Assembly (NCBI GenBank): GCA_035548775.1
Contig: DASZSI010000249.1
Location: 1-7,363, forward strand
Length of the DNA stretch: 7,363 bases
Source: UBA7672 sp035548775
Lineage (GTDB): Bacteria > Pseudomonadota > Alphaproteobacteria > Caulobacterales > Hyphomonadaceae
Reading direction: 5' to 3'
Part shown: in pieces, positions 1 to 5,893 of the stretch
How positions within the stretch are numbered: position 1 is the stretch's first letter
How the letters are laid out: each line of letters starts with the position of its first letter
Translations under genes and position numbers: made by a program
The notes under the pieces: generated by a model
Told to the model about the DNA's origin: nothing
The model's input: only the letters and a program-made list of their open reading frames with translations
The model's database searches: none

Positions 1-192
1 ACCCGCGTAACCTAACGAGCGATCCCGCCGCAAGGCGGTGAGCAGGACTACCCCACGCGGGATCACCCCCGCGTCCCCACGCCCTCCACCTGTCCGGAGG
101 CGCACCCCTCGTCTTGGCCAAAAGCCCAGAGGCTTGAGGCCAGACACAGCATCCCAGGCGGTCTCCCACTGGCCTGAGGGAGAGGGTGCGCC
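1..192 (+). ncRNA. Candidate structured RNA of unknown family (or structured non-coding DNA)
   Basis: No convincing gene lies in 1-228; the reading frames here give low-complexity Arg/Pro-rich peptides. Several stems are visible. CCGCC (25-29) pairs with GGCGG (34-38) around a GCAA loop, a GNRA tetraloop only if the plus strand is the RNA. ACGCGGG (55-61) pairs with CCCGCGT (68-74). GGCGCACCC (99-107) pairs perfectly with GGGTGCGCC (184-192) and encloses two more hairpins. The first is GTCT/AGAC (111-114/142-145), a bulged T115, GGCC/GGCC (116-119/138-141), an AA/GA internal loop and AAGCC/GGCTT (122-126/131-135) with loop CAGA. The second is TCTCCC (162-167) with GGGAGA (178-183), or the alternative TCCC-AGGC (152-159) with GCCT...GGGA (172-181). 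I looked for 6S, RNase P, SRP, tmRNA and cobalamin-riboswitch signatures and could not make a match. The strand is uncertain and the ends are unknown. Confidence 0.3.
3..41 (+). other. Possible 3' end of an upstream gene
   Basis: From the left edge one plus-strand frame is open and reads PRNLTSDPAARR before a TGA at 39-41, so the tail of a gene entering from the left is possible. It is only 12 residues, overlaps the GNRA-looped hairpin at 25-38, and could equally be chance. The minus strand is also open from a GTG at 64-66 to the left edge. Neither can be decided without the flanking sequence. Confidence 0.12.
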
Positions 193-228
193 TACAGACG
201 TATCATCCCAAAAATCCGCGCGGGCGTA

Positions 229-1500
229 TCAAGGCCGCAGAAGACCCGTGAACAGGGGCCGCGCATAATCATTCGCCAGCCGTTCCGGCATCGGCCGCCG
301 CATCATCCGGATATCCGCGCCGACATTGATCGCCGCGTTGATCAGCGCCCCTGCAATCGCCGGATCGACCGGCCGGGCCGAGCCTTCCGAAATCGCGTCC
401 GCGATCATCGCCGAGAACTGCCGGCTCACCTTGTAGGACAGGCTGACAATCTCGACCTGGTGCTCGTGCGGCATGGAGGACAGCGCCGCCGTTCGCAGCA
501 GCGGGCCCTCAGGCCCCAACTGGAACCGGATCAACGAGGTCACCGCCGTGATCAGCCGCCACCATTCGCCCGGCCCCTGGCCCCGCACCTTGCGTTGCGC
601 CTCGCGTACAATGCCGAAACTGCGCCGGAAACAGGCGGCGACGAGGTCATCCTTCGCCTCGTTATGATGATAGAAGGCCCCCTTGGTGAGATTGAGACTC
701 GCCGATATCCGATCGACCGACGCGCCACGATAGCCATGCGCGTTGATCTGGCGCGTCGCCGCGAACAGGAAGTTGTCCTTCGCCGCATCGGCCCCGGTCG
801 CAGCAGCCGCCCGCAGGCAGACCTCGCCGGGATCAAACTCGGCGCCGGGCGGCGCGAGGCCGTCCGAAACGATGTCCGTCATGCGGCGCGCCAGGCGGGG
901 AAACTCGTCCAGGTCATAATCGCCCAGCCAGACATTGGCCCAGTAAAGCTGTTCCAGCAGGACCATGGCGCGGATCGATCGCCCATGCGCGTCGAGATTT
1001 TCCAGCTCCACCGACTCGAACAACGCCCGCACGCGCCGGAACATCTGCCGATAGCCTTGCACCGCCCGCTCCCGGTGATCGCCCTCCAGCGCGCGGATGG
1101 CGCTGAAGGAGGCCAGCGGCGTCGCCTCGCCCTGCCGCACGGCCGCGTCCCGCTCAAAGAACAACTCGATCAGGCGGGCCACTTTCCGTCTGCTGTCAGG
1201 CTCCCGCTCGGCCGTCGCAAGCAGGTCGTGGAAGACCGCCAGGCCGGATTCGAGGCAGGCGACCGCCAGCTCCTCCTTGCGCGGAAAATAGTAAGTGACG
1301 CCTGTCGCCCTGAGGCCGATCAGTTCGGCCACAGCCGTCAGCCTCATTCCCTTGAAGCCCTGCCCGTTCAACACCGGAATGGCCGCCGCAACGATGTCGG
1401 AGCGGCGTTTTTCGAACCGCCCGGCGGCAAGTTGGGCCTGGCCATCGCCATCCCGATCCGGGGCAATACCGGCCCCCTCCTCCGCTTTCCGGTTCAGCAT
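229..1500 (-). CDS. Tandem (double-domain) TetR/AcrR family transcriptional regulator
   Basis: This protein of about 423 residues is twice the usual TetR length (about 200) and contains two complete repressor units. The first DNA-binding domain covers roughly residues 32-82, with a recognition-helix region ending in TYYFPRKEEL. The second covers roughly 240-297, with the equivalent TKGAFYHHNEAKDDL. Each is followed by an alpha-helical stretch of ligand-binding-domain length (about 83-217 and 298-423). TetR proteins normally dimerise and release an operator when they bind a small ligand; the fused copies could form an internal pseudo-dimer or bind two operators (inference). I prefer the ATG at 1500. 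The frame can be extended to a TTG at 1569, but those 23 residues look unlike coding sequence and lie before the first domain. The gene diverges from the small genes at 1671 and 1982, so it may control itself and them, or the nearby CoA-transferase. The ligand is unknown. Confidence 0.93.
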   Translation of the reverse strand: MLNRKAEEGAGIAPDRDGDGQAQLAAGRFEKRRSDIVAAAIPVLNGQGFKGMRLTAVAELIGLRATGVTYYFPRKEELAVACLESGLAVFHDLLATAEREPDSRRKVARLIELFFERDAAVRQGEATPLASFSAIRALEGDHRERAVQGYRQMFRRVRALFESVELENLDAHGRSIRAMVLLEQLYWANVWLGDYDLDEFPRLARRMTDIVSDGLAPPGAEFDPGEVCLRAAAATGADAAKDNFLFAATRQINAHGYRGASVDRISASLNLTKGAFYHHNEAKDDLVAACFRRSFGIVREAQRKVRGQGPGEWWRLITAVTSLIRFQLGPEGPLLRTAALSSMPHEHQVEIVSLSYKVSRQFSAMIADAISEGSARPVDPAIAGALINAAINVGADIRMMRRPMPERLANDYARPLFTGLLRP

Positions 1501-1670
1501 GTCACAGCCGTCTTGACCCCGGCGCCCGCCGGAAAAGCCCAGACAATAACCATTTTGGGCCTTCTGCAATCAACCTGCAGGCGAAGTCCAACGCCCATTG
1601 AATTCACCATTAACGAAAAAGTCAGGTTGTTGGCTTGAGCCTTGCGGCGTGGTTCGCAGAGCCACTTGGG
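1501..1670. promoter_or_regulatory. Divergent intergenic region between the tandem TetR gene and the 79-aa gene
   Basis: This 170-bp region must hold the promoters for both directions. For the minus-strand TetR gene, a weak pair is TTGATT (complement of 1568-1573) and TTATTG (complement of 1544-1549) with an 18-bp spacer. GCCCA (1537-1541) and TGGGC (1556-1560) form an interrupted palindrome over this putative -10 and could be an autoregulatory operator. CCGGC-GCCC-GCCGG (1519-1532) is a small hairpin in the presumed TetR leader. For the plus strand I see no clear -35/-10 pair. All of this is by eye and weak. Confidence 0.3.
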
Positions 1671-1910
1671 ATGGACACGATGAGTGCCTACGAGCAGCTT
1701 GCACGGCGATATTGCGCCTTACTCGGCGAAGACCCGGACGACCGGATCGACGGTGTTCCGGTCTGGCGGATCGCGATGGCCGACCTCGAAGCGGCGATGA
1801 ACGCCCTCGACACCTTCGGACTCGATATCCGCACCACCTTCCACGAAATCGCCGAAGCAACCGACGCGCCGAAGCCAGCCGTCTTCCGCTTCCTCCGCCG
1901 CGTCGCCTAG
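1671..1910 (+). CDS. Small hypothetical protein (79 aa)
   Basis: I do not recognise this protein. The frame has strongly GC-biased third positions from about 1680 to the TAG at 1908-1910, which marks it as real coding sequence. The product is acidic in its first half (LGEDPDDRIDG) and ends in a basic tail (FRFLRRVA). It looks helical and soluble, with no signal peptide, membrane segment or Cys/His metal motif. The C-terminal part (HEIAEATDAPKPAVFRFLRR) loosely resembles a helix-turn-helix, but I would not call it one. Starts at ATG 1671 or ATG 1680 are both possible; GGGATGG just before 1680 could be a ribosome-binding site for the later start. The frame also stays open upstream to a TTG at 1635. 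It lies 71 bp before the RyR-domain gene on the same strand, so the two may be co-transcribed. Confidence 0.7.
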   Translation: MDTMSAYEQLARRYCALLGEDPDDRIDGVPVWRIAMADLEAAMNALDTFGLDIRTTFHEIAEATDAPKPAVFRFLRRVA

Positions 1911-1981
1911 ACAGCCTTCCTCTCTCCGCTTCTCACGGCCTCGTGCTAGACAGCGCGAGTCGCGAAGCAGGATCGCAGAGC

Positions 1982-2359
1982 ATGCCCTCCACTCCCCAAC
2001 TCAGCAGCGCCGCCATAGAGCGGATCGCCCAGGTCATGCACGAAGGCGTGCGCGCCTGGCAGAACGCCAACAAGCAGGACGCGGCCCCTCCCTGGTCTCG
2101 CGCGCCGCAATGGATGAAGCGCGCCTCCTGCGAAGCCGTTACCTGGCGGCTCTCCCATCCCAACGCGCCGTCCTCGGCGCAACACGAGCAGTGGATGTCT
2201 GAAAAGAAAGCGGCGGGCTGGAAGCACGGCCGCACGAAGAGCGGCGTGAAGAAGACCCACCCGCTGCTGGTGCCCTACGACCAATTGCCCGAGATCGAGC
2301 GACGCAAGGACGCGCTGGTCGCCGCTACGATCGACGCGCTCGCCCGGCCGCTTCGCTAG
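1982..2359 (+). CDS. RyR-domain-containing small protein (125 aa)
   Basis: The whole protein resembles the bacterial and phage single RyR-domain proteins (the domain first named from ryanodine receptors). N-terminal helices (IERIAQVMHEGVRAWQ, about residues 12-27) are followed by a Trp-rich stretch (PPWSRAPQW, 36-44), helix REWHL-like EAVTWRLSHPNAP (51-63), then HEQWMSEKKAAGWKHG (68-83) and HPLLVPYDQLPEIERRKD (93-110), which carries the characteristic HP.LVPY..L...E..KD signature. The molecular role of bacterial RyR domains is poorly defined; ligand or nucleotide binding is a guess. AGGA at 1969-1972 sits 9 bp before the ATG, which decides the start. A longer in-frame extension back to 1598 overlaps the 79-residue gene in another frame and is rejected. 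The stop codon at 2357-2359 overlaps that of the convergent CoA-transferase gene. Confidence 0.85.
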   Translation: MPSTPQLSSAAIERIAQVMHEGVRAWQNANKQDAAPPWSRAPQWMKRASCEAVTWRLSHPNAPSSAQHEQWMSEKKAAGWKHGRTKSGVKKTHPLLVPYDQLPEIERRKDALVAATIDALARPLR

Positions 2360-3594
2360 CGAACTTTCCGTCCGCCGCTGACGTCCGGATTGCGGCCCGC
2401 GGCATCCTTCGCCATGCGCTCGGCCTCGTCCTGCGAAAAGCCTAGCTCCAGCAGGACCTCGACCGTGTGCTGGCCGAGCGTGGGCGGCTCTATGCGGATA
2501 TCGGCGGGCGTGCCGGTGAACTTCACCGGATGCTCCATCGCCACATACTTGCCGATGGCGGGATGCTCGCGCTCATGAATGAAGCCCGTGCCGCGCAGGT
2601 GCGGATCGGAGATCACGTCGAGCAGGGAATTGCATTTCATGGAGGGAATGTCGGCCTCAGCCAGCAGCTTCAGCCATTCCTCCGTTGTCTTGGTCAGCGC
2701 CACCTCGGCCACCAACTCATAAAGCGCATTGATGTTCGCCGTGCGCGCCTTGTAGGTGATGAACCGCTCGTCGGTCTTCATGATTTCGGGCCGGCCGCCG
2801 ATCTCGAAGAACAGGCCCCATTGCTGGTCCGAATAAGGCAGGATGCCGATATAGCCATCCTTGGTCTGATAAGGCTTGCGGTTCGGGCTGGAGGATCGCG
2901 TGTAGGCCACTTGCGCCAGCGGCGGAACGAAGGTGTGGCCGAACAGGTTCTCGACCATGTTGAACGCGGTGAAGCTCTCCAGCATAGGCGCCTCGATGAA
3001 CTGTCCCTTGCCCGTCTTCTGACGCGAGAAGAGACCGGCAAGCGTGGCGTAGGCAGCGTGCAGGCCGCTCACCTTGTCCGCCACCAGCGCCGGCATGTAC
3101 TTGGGCGGCCCACCTTCGCGAATGGCCAGGAGGTCGGCGACGCCCGAGCCCGCCTGGATCAGGTCGTCATAGGCCGGCTTGCCGGCGTGGATGCCTTCCG
3201 AGCCGTAACCGGCGCAGTGAACGTATACGATGTCCGGACGCAGCTTCTTCACCTCGTCATAGCCGAGGCCGAGCCGGACCAGGCCGTCCATGCGGACGTT
3301 GGTGAAGAACACGTCCGACTGCTTCACCAGGCGCTTCATCGCCTCGATGCCGTCGGCGGTCTTGAGGTCCAGAAGGATTGCCCGCTTGTTGCGGTTGAGG
3401 CCCATGTAGATCGCGCCCATGCCCGGCGCCGGCGACGGGCCGGCATGACGCATGATGTCGCCACCACCGTTCTCGACTTTGATGATGTCCGCGCCCATGT
3501 CGCCCAGCAGCTGGGTCGCATAGGGGCCAAGCACCACCGTCGAAAGGTCGAGGATTTTCACGCCCGCAAGCGGGCCAGTCGAAGCGGCGGCCAA
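2356..3594 (-). CDS. CaiB/BaiF family (family III) CoA-transferase
   Basis: This 412-residue cytoplasmic enzyme has the usual length for family III CoA-transferases, which move CoA between an acyl-CoA and a free acid through a covalent aspartyl intermediate. Recognisable parts are the N-terminal Rossmann-like segment (PLAGVKILDLSTVVLGPYATQ, from about residue 8), the GADIIKVE stretch (35-41), NRNKRAILLDLK (68-78), and PAYDDLIQAGSG (140-151), where Asp143 aligns with the catalytic aspartate known from formyl-CoA transferase. The C-terminal part includes ISDPHLRGTGF (328-338), also typical. The substrate cannot be read from sequence; carnitine, bile-acid, aromatic or branched acyl-CoAs are all handled by the family. 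The start is TTG at 3594, supported by a strong GGGGAGGA Shine-Dalgarno sequence 9 bp upstream with no suitable ATG nearby. A possible promoter lies at 3636-3664. Its stop codon overlaps that of the RyR-domain gene by four bases. Confidence 0.95.
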   Translation of the reverse strand: MAAASTGPLAGVKILDLSTVVLGPYATQLLGDMGADIIKVENGGGDIMRHAGPSPAPGMGAIYMGLNRNKRAILLDLKTADGIEAMKRLVKQSDVFFTNVRMDGLVRLGLGYDEVKKLRPDIVYVHCAGYGSEGIHAGKPAYDDLIQAGSGVADLLAIREGGPPKYMPALVADKVSGLHAAYATLAGLFSRQKTGKGQFIEAPMLESFTAFNMVENLFGHTFVPPLAQVAYTRSSSPNRKPYQTKDGYIGILPYSDQQWGLFFEIGGRPEIMKTDERFITYKARTANINALYELVAEVALTKTTEEWLKLLAEADIPSMKCNSLLDVISDPHLRGTGFIHEREHPAIGKYVAMEHPVKFTGTPADIRIEPPTLGQHTVEVLLELGFSQDEAERMAKDAAGRNPDVSGGRKVR

Positions 3595-3635
3595 AGGCGA
3601 ATTCCTCCCCGAAGTCTGTTCTGTCAGGCCCGTCT

Positions 3636-3664
3636 GCTATCTGACGCGGCCCCTTGCTGCGCAA
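3636..3664 (-). promoter_or_regulatory. Weak candidate promoter for the CoA-transferase gene
   Basis: On the minus strand TTGCGC (complement of 3659-3664) and GATAGC (complement of 3636-3641) are separated by 17 bp and lie about 40-70 bp upstream of the TTG start. The match to a housekeeping promoter is partial. The same DNA holds a short hairpin, CCTTGC-TGC-GCAAGG (3652-3666). Confidence 0.22.
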
Positions 3665-3771
3665 GGCCGGTGGGCCCGCCACACACCGTCTTGATGCCGC
3701 ATTCGCCGCTTGACCCATGATTCATGCGGCCTTTTCGCCCGAACAGTGCTATCGGGTTGCAATCCGCCTTT

Positions 3772-3788
3772 TCTGGAACCATTCTAAG
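3772..3788. promoter_or_regulatory. Candidate Irr-binding (iron control element-like) box at irr
   Basis: TCTGGAACCATTCTAAG is an imperfect palindrome resembling the Irr-type iron control element, whose usual form is TTTAGAA, a short spacer, then TTCTAAA. The right half TTCTAAG is a near match (one mismatch) and the left half TCTGGAA is weaker. It lies directly upstream of the GTG start of irr and overlaps a weak promoter (TTGCAA at 3757-3762 and CATTCT at 3780-3785, 17-bp spacer). This placement would allow autoregulation. It is a by-eye match, not scored. Confidence 0.35.
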
Positions 3789-3791
3789 CAA

Positions 3792-4208
3792 GTGACTCAA
3801 CCGACCCTCCATAGCCGGCTTCAGTCGGCGGGCCTGCGTGCGACTCCCAAGCGGATCGCGATCGGCGGCCTGTTGTTCGACGGTATGGATCGGCACGTAA
3901 CGGCCGACGACGTGGCCGTCATGGCTCGCAAGGCAGGTGTCCGGGTGTCGCTGGCGACGGTCTACAACACGCTGAACCAATTCGTGGCCGCTGGCCTGAT
4001 GAAGCGGATCATCCTCGATACCGACCGCACCTATTTCGACACCAATATCTCGGACCACCATCACCTCTTCTTCGAAGAGAATGGCGTGCTGCATGACATC
4101 CCGGGCGACAGTGTCCGGGTGGAGGGGCTGCCGCCGGTCCCGCATGGTTCGAAAGTACGGTCGGTCGAAGTGATCGTGCGCATGTCGGGCGACCGGAAGG
4201 CGCGCTGA
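3792..4208 (+). CDS. irr: Irr-type Fur family iron/heme-response transcriptional regulator
   Basis: The protein (138 residues from this start) is a Fur-family regulator of the Irr subgroup, which in alphaproteobacteria senses heme/iron status and controls heme synthesis and iron uptake. The N-terminal winged-helix domain contains LRATPKRIAIGGLLF (15-29), HVTADDV (35-41) and the recognition-helix signature VSLATVYNTLNQF (52-64). The dimerisation domain carries TYFDTNISDHHH (80-91), the three-histidine segment characteristic of Irr. There is no Cys-x-x-Cys zinc site and no Cys-Pro heme regulatory motif, unlike Bradyrhizobium Irr. The usual upstream choice would be ATG 3717, but the extra 25 codons have poor third-position bias, no ribosome-binding site, and contain the putative Irr box. 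GTG 3792 starts VTQPTLHSRL, typical of sphingomonad homologues. The alpha/beta hydrolase gene follows after 55 bp. Confidence 0.9.
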   Translation: MTQPTLHSRLQSAGLRATPKRIAIGGLLFDGMDRHVTADDVAVMARKAGVRVSLATVYNTLNQFVAAGLMKRIILDTDRTYFDTNISDHHHLFFEENGVLHDIPGDSVRVEGLPPVPHGSKVRSVEVIVRMSGDRKAR

Positions 4209-4240
4209 ACCTCTTTCATCGCCGCGCCTGACGGGTCTAG

Positions 4241-4255
4241 CCTCCGGACTGGAGG
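4241..4255 (+). promoter_or_regulatory. Hairpin enclosing the Shine-Dalgarno sequence of the hydrolase gene
   Basis: CCTCC (4241-4245) is the exact complement of the GGAGG (4251-4255) that serves as ribosome-binding site for the ATG at 4264, with a 5-nt loop GGACT. CCUCC is also the 16S anti-Shine-Dalgarno sequence. The stem is short but all G-C/A-T paired and could damp translation initiation. Confidence 0.45.
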
Positions 4256-4263
4256 AACCGCCC

Positions 4264-5028
4264 ATGCCCAGGCTCAAACGCGATGGCGTTGCAATCTATT
4301 ACGAGGTTCATGGGCAAGGGCCGGTGATCCTGCTCAGCCACGGCTATTCGGCGACATCGCAGATGTGGCGCGGCCAGATCGCGGCATTGAGCAATCGGCG
4401 TAAGCTCGTCATCTGGGACATGCGCGGACACGGGCAGTCCGACTATCCGGAGGACCCGGCGCTCTACTCCGAACAGGCCACGGTCGCGGACATGGCCGCA
4501 ATCCTGGACGCTGTCGGCGCCGACAAGGCGATTGTGGGTGGTCTATCGCTGGGCGGATATATGTCGCTGGCGTTCAACCGAGCCCATCCCGAGCGTGTCC
4601 GAGCGTTGCTCATCATCGACACCGGGCCAGGTTTCAAGAAAGACGAGGCGCGCGAGGGTTGGAACGTTACAGCGCGGAAGACTGGCGAACGTTACCGCAC
4701 CGAGGGGCTGGGCGTGCTGGCCAGCGCAAGCGCGGAAAGGCGTATGAGTCAGCATCGTAACGCCGAAGGACTGGCGAGGGCGGCCGACGGCATGCTGACC
4801 CAGCGCGACGCTCGCGTCATCGAGTCCCTGCCGGGCATCTCCGTTCCGTCGCTGGTCCTGGTCGGGGCGGACGACAAACCGTTCCTGGCCGCAGCGGACT
4901 ATATGGCGGCCAAGATTCCCGGCGCCGCAAAAGTCGTGATTCCCAACGCGGGGCACGCTGCCAACATCGACCAGCCGGAGGCCTTCAATAGAGCTGTGAC
5001 CGAATTCCTCTCCCGTGCAAAGCTTTAG
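4264..5028 (+). CDS. Alpha/beta-fold hydrolase
   Basis: This 254-residue protein has the standard length and motifs of a soluble alpha/beta hydrolase. An oxyanion HG motif (LLSHGYS, 23-29) and the WDMRGHGQSD segment (51-60) precede the nucleophile elbow GGLSLGG with Ser95. The acid is Asp203 or Asp204 in LVGADDKP, and the base is His231 in NAGHAANID. It ends with the usual C-terminal helix (PEAFNRAVTEFLS). The closest-looking groups are 3-oxoadipate enol-lactonase-like and haloperoxidase/esterase-like enzymes, but the substrate cannot be decided by eye. The start is fixed by GGAGG at 4251-4255, eight bases before the ATG. It follows irr after 55 bp and may be read through from it, though no functional link to iron is evident. 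Confidence 0.93.
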   Translation: MPRLKRDGVAIYYEVHGQGPVILLSHGYSATSQMWRGQIAALSNRRKLVIWDMRGHGQSDYPEDPALYSEQATVADMAAILDAVGADKAIVGGLSLGGYMSLAFNRAHPERVRALLIIDTGPGFKKDEAREGWNVTARKTGERYRTEGLGVLASASAERRMSQHRNAEGLARAADGMLTQRDARVIESLPGISVPSLVLVGADDKPFLAAADYMAAKIPGAAKVVIPNAGHAANIDQPEAFNRAVTEFLSRAKL

Positions 5029-5109
5029 GCCGATGCAGGACGGCGTCCGGACGACGCAGGACACGATGACGGATTGATCATCGGGCCGGCACGGACCATC
5101 CCCAGCGGC

Positions 5110-5871
5110 ATGTTGAAACGCGTCGCCCTCCTCACCGCTGCAGCTGTCGCTGTTCTCGCAGGGATATTCTTGGCGCTCTTTACCTGGCCCGATCCCCTAT
5201 TCCCCAACAGCGTAACAGCAGGCCGGCTGAGCCTTCATTCAGACCGCCCCTTCGACAAGGATAAGGCCCGCGCGATCCTGGCCGACATCGAGACGCGGCT
5301 TCAGTCATCGCCCCTGGACGATCACCAGCCGCACGGCGTCTACATCGCTAATGCACCCTGGCTAAAGTCCGTCTTCTTCTTCGCCGGCAGCGGCGCCACG
5401 GGGATCAACTACTATCCCCTGACCAACAACGTCTTCCTGGGCCACGCCGACGTAGACAGAGACACCGTCTATAGTGGTGCTACTGGTCTGCCCGCCGCGC
5501 CGCCAAGGACGCTGGCCTACTACGCGGCGCACGAGATCACCCATTCCTTCACGGCCGAGCATCGTGGCCTGGTCAAAGGGTTCAACAACGGGATGCCGCA
5601 ATGGGTTCGCGAGGGCTATCCGGACTACGTGGCGACCCACGGTCATCTCGATCTCGACGACCTTTATCGCCGATGCCTGGCGGGCGATCAGGATCTCAAC
5701 TTCAAGAAGACAAAGAACTATGCCAGCTTCCGGATGCTGGTCGCTTACATGCTCGAGAGAAAGCACGAGACTATCGACCAGCTTCTGGAAACGAAGCTTT
5801 CGGCTGAACAGGCGCTGGCGGACCTGAACGCAGGAATGAGGCCTCCGGCGGGCCAGGCTTGCTCAGATTAG
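5110..5871 (+). CDS. Membrane-anchored HExxH (gluzincin-like) zinc metalloprotease-like protein
   Basis: I do not recognise a named family, but the 253-residue product carries a clear zinc-protease signature. HEITH (141-145) supplies two histidine ligands and the catalytic Glu142. About 23 residues on, WVREGYPDYV (166-174) contains Glu168 in the EG(Y) context expected of the third ligand in gluzincins. The N-terminus MLKR followed by a hydrophobic stretch to about residue 24 is an uncleaved signal anchor or signal peptide, so the catalytic part should lie in the periplasm. The aromatic FFFAGSGATGINYYPLTNNVF segment (about 89-109) has no motif I can name. I chose ATG 5110 over the in-frame TTG at 5074 because it starts directly at the positively charged anchor; neither has a strong ribosome-binding site. 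The methyltransferase gene begins 22 bp downstream, suggesting one transcript. Confidence 0.8.
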   Translation: MLKRVALLTAAAVAVLAGIFLALFTWPDPLFPNSVTAGRLSLHSDRPFDKDKARAILADIETRLQSSPLDDHQPHGVYIANAPWLKSVFFFAGSGATGINYYPLTNNVFLGHADVDRDTVYSGATGLPAAPPRTLAYYAAHEITHSFTAEHRGLVKGFNNGMPQWVREGYPDYVATHGHLDLDDLYRRCLAGDQDLNFKKTKNYASFRMLVAYMLERKHETIDQLLETKLSAEQALADLNAGMRPPAGQACSD

Positions 5872-5893
5872 AGCGGGCGCACTAGAACGCGGC

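Noticed and set aside
1..192. 6S RNA, RNase P RNA or cobalamin riboswitch identity for the left-edge element
   Set aside because: Only short resemblances (for example GCCAGTGGGAGACC on the minus strand to a B12 box); the other conserved blocks of these families are not visible.
38..268. A 76-codon plus-strand frame at the left edge
   Set aside because: Low-complexity Arg/Pro/Ser product, crosses several stems, and overlaps the end of the TetR gene; no homology recognisable.
460..1638. A 392-codon open frame on the plus strand opposite the tandem TetR gene
   Set aside because: It is the antisense shadow of a clear TetR protein in GC-rich DNA. Its product is Arg/Gln/His-rich with no recognisable domain.
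1598..1981. N-terminal extension of the RyR-domain protein back to 1598
   Set aside because: The added 128 residues overlap the better-supported 79-residue gene in another frame, and a ribosome-binding site sits before ATG 1982.
2467..3720. A 417-codon open frame on the plus strand opposite the CoA-transferase
   Set aside because: Same explanation: the minus-strand protein has full family motifs, while the antisense product has the Arg/Val/His-rich composition of a shadow frame.
3717..3791. ATG 3717 as the start of irr
   Set aside because: Weak third-position bias, no ribosome-binding site, and the stretch contains promoter-like and Irr-box-like sequence. Not fully excluded.
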